Virus record (IMG/VR): IMGVR_UViG_3300044700_000691
Coordinates: 62,001-126,000 of that record
Length of the DNA: 64,000 nucleotides
Origin: a virus
Reading direction: 5' to 3' (one strand)
Position 1 is the stretch's first letter. Every line of letters starts with the position of its first letter. This document shows, one piece after another, positions 35,452-47,200 of this stretch. The position numbers were made by a program, and so were the translations under genes. The notes beneath the pieces were generated by a model. The model was not told the origin of the DNA. It saw nothing but the letters and a program-made list of their open reading frames with translations, and did no database searches.

Positions 35452-36492
35452 TTATTGGAAATATTGGAACATGGTATTGTAACCACCGCCAGAAGATTCA
35501 GAGTATTGACCAGAACCTCCACTGCTGTAACTGCTGTAACTGTTGCCGCCGCTGTATGTATAAGTTTGGCTCGTAACAGGTGCAGTATAGCTAAACACTA
35601 AGTCAATCTCAGTAATAGTTGTGTTGCCTACACTAATTGCATCTGCAAGTTCTTGAGTAAATGGTTGACTCGTTGAAGTTGTACTAACTGGTAAAGGCGA
35701 CTTCTTTTGCCAATATGAAAACGAATATCCAGAAGGAAGAGATGAAGATATTGATACACTTACATTTTGACCACTTGTAAATTGTCTAATAATTTGATTA
35801 GAGTTACCCGATTGCGGGCTACCCGAAGCTCCGTTTAGCGTAATTGTAATATATTGAGATAGTGTACTCGATGAAATTGACGACAAGTTTGTTTTAAGCA
35901 GATTTACTTTAAAAATACCTCCATTATATGTAGCAGCTGATGCAGATGCTCCAACTGCTGGGGCATAGTTTGCAGAAATAATTCTCCAAGTATAGGTCTG
36001 AGGAGTAGCTAAGGCACGTGATGTACGTTGACACTGAACTACCACTGAATTAATTGGTAAATTTGCAACGGTTGTAATTGCCGCGCTAGTTGAAGGCAGG
36101 GCCGATAGTGTAACTACAGTTGTTTCGGTTCCTCCACTTGTAAATTTAACAGCAAGGGTCGAACTTTTTTGGTTAGTCAAAACATATGTTCTGTGTAGAA
36201 CGCTTGCAGTAGGCGATGGTAAAGTAATACCAGTAATTGCACTAGTTGATCCAACATATACTCCATAATGACCGTTAGTTAACTCTAATAGGCCTGATTT
36301 TTCACTGCCGAAGTATGCAACATTCGGTAAGCTTAGCGATCCATTAAGCATGAAGTGCGAAGTTGGATTAGAAAGAACTGCATCCATGGTTGCATCTTCA
36401 TAATAGTTAAATTTTCCAGCCGCCATTCTGCCATCTCTGGTAACGGTAAACTTAACTGCTTTAAGTATATTTGATAAACTTAATGTTTTCAT
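35452..36492 (-). CDS. fibre-like structural protein with G/S/Y-rich tail
   Basis: A 346-residue protein. It begins MKTLSLSNILKAVKFTVTRD and includes beta-rich repeats (FTSGGTETTVVTLSALPSTS). The C-terminal approximately 40 residues are low complexity, rich in Gly, Ser and Tyr (SGGNSYSSYSSGGSGQYSES), like a flexible surface tail. No catalytic motif is visible. It follows the 537-residue collagen-like gene in the same direction with a 14-bp gap, so both are in one operon. A fibre tip or accessory protein is likely. Confidence 0.65.
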   Translation of the reverse strand: MKTLSLSNILKAVKFTVTRDGRMAAGKFNYYEDATMDAVLSNPTSHFMLNGSLSLPNVAYFGSEKSGLLELTNGHYGVYVGSTSAITGITLPSPTASVLHRTYVLTNQKSSTLAVKFTSGGTETTVVTLSALPSTSAAITTVANLPINSVVVQCQRTSRALATPQTYTWRIISANYAPAVGASASAATYNGGIFKVNLLKTNLSSISSSTLSQYITITLNGASGSPQSGNSNQIIRQFTSGQNVSVSISSSLPSGYSFSYWQKKSPLPVSTTSTSQPFTQELADAISVGNTTITEIDLVFSYTAPVTSQTYTYSGGNSYSSYSSGGSGQYSESSGGGYNTMFQYFQ

Positions 36493-36506
36493 GTGTTATG
36501 TATATT

Positions 36507-38120
36507 TTATACTGATTCGTTTGAATTTGATCCGGAGTTAGTATCAACTAGAGCTGGATCATTTGAATATGCAACAAAGTGCATGCTACCATCTCGGGTT
36601 GTAATAAAAGCTGAACCTGTTCCAGACGTACCTGCCGGACTATCATCTCTATATGTAAAGTTCATATTTCCATTATCATCAAAATATGAATTAAATCCTA
36701 AATAACTTGCGAGGCCAGCCGCTGTTGCAGCACTACCAGTAACACTTAAATTTGGCTGCCTTGGTACAAATAATTCGGTTAGCCCGCTACCAGACAAAGG
36801 TAAACTATTTTTGGTCATTGTTCCAAGGTTAACTTGGTCTGCCAAATATCGGGTATCGGAAACTGCCGATGCTATACTCTTAGTTCCATATACAGTTAAT
36901 GATGAATTGGGGGTACCTCCAACACCAAGAGCAGTTGTTTTTTCAGTTGCGCCAAATCGCTTAGCGATAATTTTCTTAGTATCGCCTAACGCGGTTCCAA
37001 ATACTCCAATTGAAATATCACCAGTTGCACAAATATCAAATGCAGCTTTTGTAATAAGATATGACGCATTTGAAGAATTTATTCCAAGCGAAAGACGAGT
37101 TTTACCAGAAGCAGTTGCGCGTTCAAGCAAAAGTCCATTTATATCAAATACCGCGTCGTTTTCGGCAAAGCTTTTAATTGCAGAAGATCCTCCAGTATAT
37201 AGCGTAACTCCATTGTGGGCTGAGCCGTCCATTTGAGATGCTCTAAACTTAAAGGCTGATGTTGCACCATTAACTGAATTAGTATACGATGAATCTCCAC
37301 CTACATTAAATTCTGAAAGAAAGTAAGAAACAGATGGACTCGCTGACGTATTGTTTATTAGCGCATGTTTTATTCTAAGATTATTCTCAGAAAAACTCAT
37401 TTGGTGCTGACCGTTTGGTAACTTGTATAGCGAACCTAATTGAATATGATAACGACTTGCAGATTCATCTGAGGTAGTTACAAAATTTGAATATATTGTT
37501 GTAATTGCTTTACTAACATCAGTAATTAGTGCATCAACACTTCCGTTTGCAACAAAGTTAGCTTGGTATTTGTCTAAATCAAAGTTATTTAAAAATAGGG
37601 TTGAGTTATTATAAGTTGATGCAGAACTTCCATAATTTATTCCATCCGGGTTGACGACAGCTAAGTCTGCTCCAGCATTTTTTAAAAATCTTACTATTCC
37701 ATAATTTTTCTTTTTAGTACTTGCAGTAAAGGTAGTATCAGTGTCACTAATTGTAAATAATTGTTTATTTAAAAAGAACTCAGTCGATACTGCTAAAAGA
37801 TCGTTTATGTTAAATATTTGAGACCACGCGGTTGCCGTTTTATTATAAAATATACCGCCGGTTGTAATAAAAATATCGTCAACTATTGCGGTTGTGTTGG
37901 TGGTTTGGTCTGATCCACTAAATATTCTAGAGCCCTTTGCTCCTCTAGGTCCAACTTGACCAGCTGGGCCGATTCCGCCTATCGCACCGGCAGGGCCGCT
38001 TGGGCCAATATCGCCTATTCCTAATTCAATTAACTTAGTAAAGTTAAAATTTAGTTTGTCTGACAATACGGCTTGGCTATCTGTTGTAAAAACCTCTTTA
38101 AGATTTAATTGTGCTGGCAT
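36507..38120 (-). CDS. fibre-like structural protein with collagen-like repeat
   Basis: A 537-residue protein with ten consecutive G-x-y triplets at about residues 36-65 (GDIGPSGPAGAIGGIGPAGQ continuing to VGPRGAKGSR). That is the minimal triple-helix signature, which in phages marks a trimeric stalk. Before it is a 35-residue helix (LKEVFTTDSQAVLSDKLNFN). The remainder (about residues 66-537) is beta-rich and repetitive (YTNSVNGATSAFKFRASQMD), ending with a 60-residue region of strands. It has no late octamer of its own and shares spacing with the giant gene before it (two bases between stop and start). Confidence 0.7.
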   Translation of the reverse strand: MPAQLNLKEVFTTDSQAVLSDKLNFNFTKLIELGIGDIGPSGPAGAIGGIGPAGQVGPRGAKGSRIFSGSDQTTNTTAIVDDIFITTGGIFYNKTATAWSQIFNINDLLAVSTEFFLNKQLFTISDTDTTFTASTKKKNYGIVRFLKNAGADLAVVNPDGINYGSSASTYNNSTLFLNNFDLDKYQANFVANGSVDALITDVSKAITTIYSNFVTTSDESASRYHIQLGSLYKLPNGQHQMSFSENNLRIKHALINNTSASPSVSYFLSEFNVGGDSSYTNSVNGATSAFKFRASQMDGSAHNGVTLYTGGSSAIKSFAENDAVFDINGLLLERATASGKTRLSLGINSSNASYLITKAAFDICATGDISIGVFGTALGDTKKIIAKRFGATEKTTALGVGGTPNSSLTVYGTKSIASAVSDTRYLADQVNLGTMTKNSLPLSGSGLTELFVPRQPNLSVTGSAATAAGLASYLGFNSYFDDNGNMNFTYRDDSPAGTSGTGSAFITTRDGSMHFVAYSNDPALVDTNSGSNSNESV

Positions 38121-38122
38121 CT

Positions 38123-41100
38123 TTAGATAAATTTCATTTTTGGTTCAATTATTAAACTTAATCGACCGGTTGTTTTTAAGGGAATTCTTAATTGAACAGA
38201 TCGTCCGTCTTTAATATTTATTTGGACTCCTTCTAGTTTCTTGTACCCTAACGCATAGCGCTCTGCCGCGGTTTTGGTAATAATTTCAAGGCCAGTCGGC
38301 TGGCTCTTATCTTCTATGTACCAGAATACAAGTTGGTCAATTGCATAGTTAGGTAAAATGTTCTCGATTGCATACTGTTTAACGTATGACGAAAAATCGT
38401 ATGATCCAAGTATTTCTGGATTTCTAGCAGTTGTATCAATATCAAAGCTGCCTGAAATTTGAGATTCTAGGCCTAATGATAAGACCTTTGCTGCAAAAAC
38501 ATTAGTTAAGTTTATATCAACTTGAGAGTCGCTAGTGTTTACTTTGTATAAAACGTCAGCCTCTCTATTAATATAGTCAGCCGAAATCGATGGAAACTCC
38601 AGTATTTCGCTAGAAGAAAGTGAATCTATTTCAATAGACGTCGGTAGCGAGGCAAGTTTAGCCATAAAATAAGAATCTTCGGCTATACGTCGGGTGCCGT
38701 ATGCTGGAATAGAATCAGTTTTATTAATATATTCTAAATGGAAGCCATAGTCCCAATTTGATGCAAGTAAATAAAGGTCACCGTTTGAGATTGGAGTTTC
38801 TCCAATTAATTCAAAGATTGGTTTATACTTATCGTTACCTTCCAGCTCTAGAATTTTCTTTTCTGAAACTTTGATATGTTCAAATCCTTTTACTTCAAAG
38901 AATCGATTTGCGTTTGGATTAAATTTGCAATTTGCGTCTTTAACTATTTCTAAATTTAAAGTTGTATCTGGCATAAATGCGGTAACTTCTCTAAAAATAG
39001 GAGAATAGGTTGAACCGTGTCTTCTTAGGAAAACCGGATTTTGTAAATACGATTCAGTTGCAGTATAGCCAACTAAGTTGGATGCCTGTCTTTTACTTGT
39101 AGTTTCGGCTTGCGTTAATTGTAGATTAACTGGTGAAACAGTTGGTATCTTTAATTTTTCAACAATGGTAGCCTCTTCAATTTCAATATAAAACTCATTT
39201 GTTGTTTTTACTCCGTTTGAATAGGTAGTATAGGTTACATTATCTCGGCCTCTATCAATTGATCGCTTAAACTCATTGAAACTTAATCTCTTAAATAATC
39301 CTTTGTAATAAGATTCTCCTCCAAGCAAAAGGGCAAAGTTTACTGATTCCCAATAACTAGTATCAAACGCAGGGATAGTTGATTCTCTTTTAATAATTTT
39401 ATCAATATTAAAGGTTGTTGCACCTGAAACAGTTTGTGCAGTTGGAATACCGGTAAATGCAAGTTCGCCAATTCCAGAGTCAGATCTCATTACAACACCA
39501 CTTGGCAAAATCTCCGAAATACCAGATTCATTTGATAATCTATAGATAGTTTGCTTAATTATTCTAAGAAGTTTTTTGTTTGCATCTCCTGGATAAGCTA
39601 AAATATTAAAGACTGAATTTGTTTCTGATGCCAGTACTTGTGCATTTGGATAGGTATATCCGGTGTCGCCAGTAGCTGTATTTTTTAATTCTAAAATATC
39701 AATAACGTTTAATAAAGTAGTACCTGCATAAGCTACCCGGTTTTGTGTAGCAAGCGCATGGCTAATATCCGATTGATAAAAATTAATAGGCGCCGCCGAA
39801 TTTTTTTGGAAAAATTTGACAGTAACGGCTGACCCAGTTGAGGTCGCAGCTGCCGATAACGTAACTTTAGTTATAAGTTGGCCGTTTGCATCAAGCGCAG
39901 CATTATTAACGCTAACTACATAGGCATTGGCCGGAATACCAGTGCCTGTTACATAGACTTTATTTGACGCATTATAGTTTAAACCAGTTGAATCACCATA
40001 CGATGCTAATTCTAAATTTGTATCGGCTTGTAAATATAGGTCAGCTGAACCTGATGTAATAGCGGCAGGCCGACTTTGATTTGATATATTTGATACAATT
40101 GCCTTGGACAAGGTTACGGCTGTGCCATTAACTGAATTGACTCTGGTTCCAGGCTTACTCCATCCAACAATTTCAACTTCAGATCCAATTAAAATTGAGG
40201 TGGCTGGCGCTGAGCTTAGCGTGATAATCGAAGAACCTCCTTCTACACTAGCAGTTACAGCTGGACTGAGAGCACTTCCAATTATTGTAGTTTGGTTAAC
40301 AAATGATTCTTTAATACTGTTTGATGTAATAATTCGGTTTTTAATAAATGGATATAAACTTAGTCCAGCTACACCATATGCATTATTTTCAGTTGTCGTA
40401 ATTCCTTGTGAAGTTCCTCCAGGAAGAGTAATAGTAGTTAAGGCTTGACCTTCTCCACTTGACAGGAGTCCATTTGAATTAATTGGAAAATCTAGCGTAA
40501 ATTCTTCTGGATTAGCTGTACCAAATACTTTAATTATAGTGGAGTCTTTATACGATAACATACTATTAACGCTAACTTTATTAATCTCGTCAGCTATTTG
40601 AATATCCGAGCCTTTATCTAACGAAAATACAAATGGTAACCCTCTGTCTCCATATCCAGCCGGCCTTGATAAATCTAAACTATTTACTAGATTTATGCTA
40701 CTGTAACTGTTAGCTAGTGTATTATACTTTTTGTTTTTTGCATAATACATAAAGGCTAACGTAATATCAGAAATTGATAGAATCCCGTTAGCCGTACTAA
40801 TTTGATTTATATTAAGTTTATAGTCAGAAAATGAAGCTGGCATATTATTGAATACATGCTGTTCATTTTGAGAAAGGCCGCCGGTTTTAGTTACAAGTAA
40901 TTCGGTTGGACTGGACACCAATGCATTTGATTTACGGCTAACTCTTAATTCAACTATTAACGTAATAAATTTAAAGTCTCGTGATTCAATAAATTTAAAT
41001 TGAATAGGATTTTCACCAGAGTATGGTGTCTCTTCTATTACCTTTAGGATTGACGTAAAACGATAATTATTAAAACGATTGGATTCTCTAACATATTTAA

Positions 41101-44100
41101 GAGCGCCGGATAATTCTTGTTCCACTGTATCTTGCACGACCTCTTTAAATACAAACTTAATTCCTTTAAATATAGATTTAGCAATGCCAGACACAGAGTC
41201 TTTTTTAATTTGGGAAAATCTATATTGCGTTCTTGCACAAGGCGTCATAACTCCATTATTTAAATAACTTGGAGTAAAAATAAAGTAGTCCTCAAAATAT
41301 CCAGCTTGCGTTACAGCTAGTGTTGGGTTAAACGGCGTATCAAAATATAGTTTGTTTTGAGACGCGGCAGTTATGTCATTAATATAATCATATAGAGATT
41401 CAATATAAAACCACTCATGCGTCATTAAACTTGAATCTGGCTCAACTTTATTTGGCTCGGGTGAAAAATTATTTACACCAAAAACTAAATCCGCATTTAA
41501 CCGATACGGGTTTGATCTTGAATCAAGGGAACCGTCTGCTCCCCATTTACAGATGTACTTAACCAATCGGTTTTTTCCAGCATTTTCAATTAAAAATCTT
41601 TCGTAATTTGAGTCGTACTCTGATGTAATTTTTCCGCTTGTAAATCTATCTCGATAAATGTATGATACTGTTTTAGAAGGAGAAACTTCAGCATAGTCTG
41701 ACGTGATTGTAAAAAATCCTTTAAAATCTAAAATATCTGGAGTATTATCAGCAAGCTCAACATCATAAGTAGGTGTTGTTAGTGATAGTGCTGGAATTAC
41801 AAACGGATCTCCGTTTATCGCTTCAAATTTAACAACCGTTGGTAGTACTGTTTTTTCAATTAAATCTCCATCACTATATGTAGACGTTCCAATTTTAATA
41901 CTACCATTTAAAACTCGATATGCAGATTTTCCTAGGTTAATCATATTAATTCCTTCTGGAATAAATGCAGATTTCCAGACATCACTTAATTGAGTAGACG
42001 CGTATTGGCTATCAGTATGGTCAAAATCAAAATCTTTAATTGGGATAATTGATAATGCACTAATTGTTGGTTTATATTTCTTTTTAATTTGAACTAGTCC
42101 AAATTTTAAAAGAGCTTCTGTGCCGTTTTCTGTTAATACGTTTATATTATTATCGTAATAGTCTACTGCTTTAATTTTATCAGCTTCGCTAGTAAATGTA
42201 TTGGTGTTTATGTAATCTATACTCTTAACAATATTTTCAATTTCAACCCAACCAGAAGGCGATTGTACTAGAATATCTGCCTTATTTGTATGTAATTTAT
42301 TGAAATATTGGCCTTCAACTGAAATATGCGAGGATAGTGCTGAGCCAGGCTTAAAATTAACTACTTGACATCCAATTATGTCAGTTTGGTCTAAATTTCC
42401 TATACCAAACGTTAGGGTTTTTACTCCAGCTTCTGCAATCAAAGTACCAAATAAGTAGTTAATTTGATTAATACTGGGTGAAGCTTCGCCATATACAATA
42501 TAATCGCTATTAGTTAAATCGATAGTTGTACTAGAACTTGTTCCAAGTAGGTCGGCTGCCGTTTTCTTAAAAATTGGCTCGTCTGATATAGTTATCTTAA
42601 GGTCACTACTGGCTGGAATATATTGGGCAGCATATTCTAATGAAACATTACCTTCGGTATTTACAACAATAAATATTCGGTTTTGATAAGAAAATGCTTT
42701 AAATCCACTGTTTTGTATAGCGTTAATTGCTTCGGTTATCGACTCTGCAATTTTTTGTAATTGAGTCGCTAGATCTTCCTGCTGTACAACATTAATACTA
42801 TAGTAAAATTGATCTGGCCCATATTCATTGTATAGAGCAAGCGCTCCAAGTAGAGTCGACCCATTATATGAAAAATTAGATACCGCAGTAAGTGTTTCAA
42901 ATCTCTTAGAATTTTGATTAGTCGCTTTTCCATTTGGATAATAAATTCTAAGTTGATCTAGGTGGTTTGGGATTGCGTCAATTGAAATTTCAATAAATGA
43001 TTGGATTCCACCTTCTGTATAATCGGCAGAGTCTTCCATAAATGTTTCAGTTGGACCGTGTAGTAGAGACAAATCTATTGATTTACTCGAAATCTTTAAT
43101 TTTGAATCTAAAATATTTGCTTGCGTAACTTTATGTAAGTTACCTAACTTATCTTCAAGTGTGATAATACCAGCTCCATCTAATTCAGACAATGCAGAAG
43201 AAACCGACGCTGGAATTGCATGAAATTTTAAGTCTAATCCATTTTCATTAGTTTGGGTAAATGGTGTTTGCGCATATTCATATGTGTTAGGATCAGTAAT
43301 GGTTGGAGAATTTAATGCAAGCGCAGCATGATCGCTTAAGTCAAAATCTAGCTCGGCTAACTCTACAGTATTACAGTAAATTCCAAAATATCTATTAAAT
43401 TCAAAGTCGTCTGACGTGTCGTCAAATAGAAATTCTAGATTTAGAATATTTGGATAAATTACAGAGTTTCTCTCATAACCTAGAGTTACATATTCTTCAA
43501 AGTCAGTAATAGTTTTACCGCCTATAATTAAGTCTTGTAGGTTTTCAAATTTTTCAGTGTAACAGCCAACTTTATAGGCAACTCCCGAATATGATGCAAG
43601 CAAGCCTCTGTTAAATGGAAAGTTTAGTGTAGTCGACGGAAATAACGGATTGCTCTGCATCTTTTTAAGATACGTACCGATATGCGAGTCTACTCCTAAG
43701 TCAAAGGTTTTTATAATTTGAGCACCATCCAGTATGCTTTTTAAATGTCCAGCCTTGGCATATGGATAGCTTGCTTTGGTTTCCGAAATTGGCAAGTGAC
43801 TTGCCCCGGGGATTTTAAAAATTACAAATTTTTCTGGGACCTCTTTATTTAAATATATTGGCGCAAAGTACTTGAACTTTTCAGAATAATTCTTTGATAT
43901 ACAGTATCGCGCGCCTGAAAAATATTCAGAAAAATCGTATTGGTCAGCAAAATTTGATGATGTTGAATCCAGTGCGACATTTGTTTTTACGCCAAATACA
44001 ATTGATTCTGGCGTATTTCCATTACTAAAAAATCTATATAGATTTGAATCATGATTAGACGTTGGGTCAATTGGATAGGCTTTATACTTATCATTTGCTA

Positions 44101-44245
44101 ATTCAGAGCTTGCCTCAATTGATTCAAAATATAAATTTTGGTTAGCATCTACCACTAACTTAATATTCCCTGTAAGTTTAGGGTTAGTTCTAACTAATCC
44201 AAATGATGTGTCAAAAGGTGTAATCTTTTTATAAGATAATGCCAC
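38123..44245 (-). CDS. giant virion structural protein (2040 aa), unknown role
   Basis: A 2040-residue protein starting with GTG at 44245 (MALSYKKITPFDTSFGLVRT). Its N-terminal section has an acidic patch, then a core rich in Asn, Ser, Thr and Tyr. A region around residues 1380-1460 (ITLSSAPATSILIGSEVEIV and AVTLSKAIVSNISNQSRPAA) resembles repeated small beta-modules. I see no enzyme motif, signal peptide or transmembrane helix. The length and place in the virion block suggest a large tail or baseplate-associated protein. The nearest gene before it ends 22 bases upstream. I do not recognise the family. Confidence 0.65.
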   Translation of the reverse strand: MALSYKKITPFDTSFGLVRTNPKLTGNIKLVVDANQNLYFESIEASSELANDKYKAYPIDPTSNHDSNLYRFFSNGNTPESIVFGVKTNVALDSTSSNFADQYDFSEYFSGARYCISKNYSEKFKYFAPIYLNKEVPEKFVIFKIPGASHLPISETKASYPYAKAGHLKSILDGAQIIKTFDLGVDSHIGTYLKKMQSNPLFPSTTLNFPFNRGLLASYSGVAYKVGCYTEKFENLQDLIIGGKTITDFEEYVTLGYERNSVIYPNILNLEFLFDDTSDDFEFNRYFGIYCNTVELAELDFDLSDHAALALNSPTITDPNTYEYAQTPFTQTNENGLDLKFHAIPASVSSALSELDGAGIITLEDKLGNLHKVTQANILDSKLKISSKSIDLSLLHGPTETFMEDSADYTEGGIQSFIEISIDAIPNHLDQLRIYYPNGKATNQNSKRFETLTAVSNFSYNGSTLLGALALYNEYGPDQFYYSINVVQQEDLATQLQKIAESITEAINAIQNSGFKAFSYQNRIFIVVNTEGNVSLEYAAQYIPASSDLKITISDEPIFKKTAADLLGTSSSTTIDLTNSDYIVYGEASPSINQINYLFGTLIAEAGVKTLTFGIGNLDQTDIIGCQVVNFKPGSALSSHISVEGQYFNKLHTNKADILVQSPSGWVEIENIVKSIDYINTNTFTSEADKIKAVDYYDNNINVLTENGTEALLKFGLVQIKKKYKPTISALSIIPIKDFDFDHTDSQYASTQLSDVWKSAFIPEGINMINLGKSAYRVLNGSIKIGTSTYSDGDLIEKTVLPTVVKFEAINGDPFVIPALSLTTPTYDVELADNTPDILDFKGFFTITSDYAEVSPSKTVSYIYRDRFTSGKITSEYDSNYERFLIENAGKNRLVKYICKWGADGSLDSRSNPYRLNADLVFGVNNFSPEPNKVEPDSSLMTHEWFYIESLYDYINDITAASQNKLYFDTPFNPTLAVTQAGYFEDYFIFTPSYLNNGVMTPCARTQYRFSQIKKDSVSGIAKSIFKGIKFVFKEVVQDTVEQELSGALKYVRESNRFNNYRFTSILKVIEETPYSGENPIQFKFIESRDFKFITLIVELRVSRKSNALVSSPTELLVTKTGGLSQNEQHVFNNMPASFSDYKLNINQISTANGILSISDITLAFMYYAKNKKYNTLANSYSSINLVNSLDLSRPAGYGDRGLPFVFSLDKGSDIQIADEINKVSVNSMLSYKDSTIIKVFGTANPEEFTLDFPINSNGLLSSGEGQALTTITLPGGTSQGITTTENNAYGVAGLSLYPFIKNRIITSNSIKESFVNQTTIIGSALSPAVTASVEGGSSIITLSSAPATSILIGSEVEIVGWSKPGTRVNSVNGTAVTLSKAIVSNISNQSRPAAITSGSADLYLQADTNLELASYGDSTGLNYNASNKVYVTGTGIPANAYVVSVNNAALDANGQLITKVTLSAAATSTGSAVTVKFFQKNSAAPINFYQSDISHALATQNRVAYAGTTLLNVIDILELKNTATGDTGYTYPNAQVLASETNSVFNILAYPGDANKKLLRIIKQTIYRLSNESGISEILPSGVVMRSDSGIGELAFTGIPTAQTVSGATTFNIDKIIKRESTIPAFDTSYWESVNFALLLGGESYYKGLFKRLSFNEFKRSIDRGRDNVTYTTYSNGVKTTNEFYIEIEEATIVEKLKIPTVSPVNLQLTQAETTSKRQASNLVGYTATESYLQNPVFLRRHGSTYSPIFREVTAFMPDTTLNLEIVKDANCKFNPNANRFFEVKGFEHIKVSEKKILELEGNDKYKPIFELIGETPISNGDLYLLASNWDYGFHLEYINKTDSIPAYGTRRIAEDSYFMAKLASLPTSIEIDSLSSSEILEFPSISADYINREADVLYKVNTSDSQVDINLTNVFAAKVLSLGLESQISGSFDIDTTARNPEILGSYDFSSYVKQYAIENILPNYAIDQLVFWYIEDKSQPTGLEIITKTAAERYALGYKKLEGVQINIKDGRSVQLRIPLKTTGRLSLIIEPKMKFI

Positions 44246-44267
44246 GTGTTTCTACTTAATTTTTATA

Positions 44268-47200
44268 TTACATAAAATTAGTTAGAGAAGAGTTCAGTGA
44301 TAAATTAAATGCTGAGCTTCTAAGAATATCAGTTAAATCTGATATGTAAACTCCGCCTCCGCCTGATCCGCCGTGTGGCGTAAATATAGTTGGCGAAGTA
44401 ATAATTGTATCACGCTGATGCTTACCACTAACCTGTATATCGAACTCAAATAATCCACTCTTAGTGTAAATATCAAGTCCAATAATTTTTGTATATGTAA
44501 TATTAGTTAATTTTTGACCGGTTGACCAACCTCCAATTTCACCGATTTTATCAGTGGTTCTAAATTGGAAAACTATTGGAACTGTTATTGAAGCAGCAGA
44601 TCCAGCAGAAACCGTTCTTTTTGACGATCTTGAGTTTGATCCATCTACTGAAATAGAGGCATATGATTGCGGCATCATAAATAAGTACGATCCGCAGGTT
44701 TTTGCACCAATTAGATAATCATCGCCAGTCCCAAATCCAATTTTAATTGGAAAAGTATTTAGCGCTGAATATAATACGTCGCTATATGCATAAGGCGATT
44801 CTGGGGTTACCCTTTCCGCTTGTGCATAGTATGGAACTCCAAATTCATTGGTTCCTGCTTCTGCGCTTGTGTTAAAGTGAACCGCGTGAGAAAAAGGTAA
44901 ATATACTTGACTTGTATTTGTGATAGCATTTCCTGAAACTTCGTATGGTGCGCTTGCACTAAGGCCTAAGAAATTATTACCATTGAATGAACCGTTTCCT
45001 AAGTTTTTAAGGAATGGGTGATCTTTATGAATACAGAATTCAGTAAGGGTTCCACCTCCAGCCGGAACGCCGCCGCTAAGGCTGCCATTCCAAACATCAA
45101 GAGCTCCTGCTGCTCCAGGAATAGATGGAATATAGTGTCCACCCATATAGTTAGGTTTTCCAGGGACTACGTTTACCGTATCAGTAAATTTATAGTTTTG
45201 GTTAGTTGCATAAGATGACACATTGATACTAGACGTTGAAGCAGATTGGTCTAGCATATCTCCAAAATAGAGACGTTTACTATTATCTGCGTTAAAGTAT
45301 CTAGCATAAATATATTGGCTTTTTACTTGGGATGATTGATAGCCGGTTCTTTGTGTAAATGCAGCAAAGCCTGCTCTAGAAACTCCATTTAAATTAATTG
45401 GAGCTTTATCGTATCTTAAATATGTATTGTATTGAGTATCAGTATTTGCACCTGGGAAAGATGTTGGTGCAGCCACTCCAATTCCTCCGCCTAAGGTTGA
45501 AATTAATTCAAGCGGGGTTTGTGAAGCATTTCTAATCTTAACTTGATATTCTTTAGATACAACTTTACCTTTATCTAAAGAACCGTCTGTTAATTTAGCA
45601 GAGTCTACATAATATCCAGCAAACAAATCAACGGTTTGACCATTTGTAACCTGTACTTCGCTACCCTCTGGGGTAATTATGCTAATAATAAGTTCAGCTG
45701 TTGCGGTAGAAAGAGACGCTTGAATTGCTGAAAGAGACTCTGATATTTCTTTTAACTTATCGTATAAAGAAATAGCGGTGCCGTCTGCTAAAAAGAATCC
45801 TGACGCAACCGCATCTGTTGTATGTGAATAATACTTATCTTTACTAGTAAAGGCGGTAGATAGGTGAAGATCTAATCCTCTAGCATTTAATTCTTCCTGT
45901 AGGGAAATTCTGCTCTCGTCTGCCATTGCCTGCTGAGCAATAAGGGTATTTTCTTCTGCTGATTGAATATTTGATGGAAAGTCTATTGTAATAGCGTCAG
46001 ACCACTCTGATTCAACTGGATTATCTGGAAAACCTGCTTCAGAAAGAGATTTAATTTTAATTTCAACAGATTCACCTTTTCTAATTGCAATATCCAATTG
46101 ATTAATATTAACTGATTCCGGATCTGCAACATTTTCCTCAGTCCATTCGTAAAGACCAGTTGTTGAGTTATATGTCTTTTGCTTAGCCTTTGTTAAAGTC
46201 TCTGTCCATGGAGAAAAATAGCCAGTTCTTTGAGTTCCAGCTGCATCTGTAAATGTAATAGGGTCGGCAGCGGCTGCATCTTTGTTTAAACTTAGATACC
46301 TATATGCAATTTTGAACTGAACTGTTTTTTGTAAGCCGTACGGCGAATCAATATCAGCTGGAATTTCCCAAAATCCTCTAACTCGATATTTAGGGGAAAC
46401 GCTAAATTCTGGTGAAGTTTTTACGTTTAGGGAAAGTTCTTTAACTACTGTAGATAATTGAGAAAATGACTGCGATCTTGCTGAAGTTTTATTATTTAAA
46501 TCAGATTGTGCTTTAAGTCGAATTGCATCATTTTGATTACCTGATGAGTTAATTGTCTTTTTAAGAGTATCAATAGATTTGTCCAATTCTCTTAATTGAG
46601 AATTAATTGATTCCTTTTGTGAAACTAGAGTTTTTACCGTAGACGCAGAGTCCGTATTAGTTACGTGTGAATCTATTTGTAAAACTTTAAAATTTGCTGA
46701 ACTAAGCGTTGGTGCATTTGGCTGAAATCCTAGAGAATTCGGCAATTTCTTTTCCTTTGCGAATGATAAAAATAATAGGCCAAAGTCTGCAACAAAATTA
46801 TTGTAGTATTCGTTTAGCGTTAAATTTTGACCGCTTTGTAGAGTAATTTGCAATTCATTTGTGTAAATTCCAAATCCGTTTGAAATAAAATCAACAGTTA
46901 AGTCCATTTTTGAACTTATTGGTTTTATAAAAATTACTTCGCGTTCGTTATATCCAATGTTTACAGCAAGGGTTGGAGATCTATATAGTTCAGGTTTAAT
47001 TCTTAAGTTTTCAAAAAGAACAATTCCATCTGATCCAAATACTCTTTTTAAAATAACTGATTTATCTTTAGTATCAACTGACTCAACTAGATATTCTGAA
47101 TTTTCTTCAGTTATTACTCTAGCGCCAACCGATAATTCTCTTCGCTGTGCAGCTGGAGTAGATCCAGTTACATCGGTGTATTCTAATTTATCAAGAACGT

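Noticed and set aside
36501-36511. TATAAAATA upstream of the 346-residue gene as a late promoter
   Set aside because: It has one extra base compared with the consensus and overlaps the last codons of the upstream gene; too weak to call.
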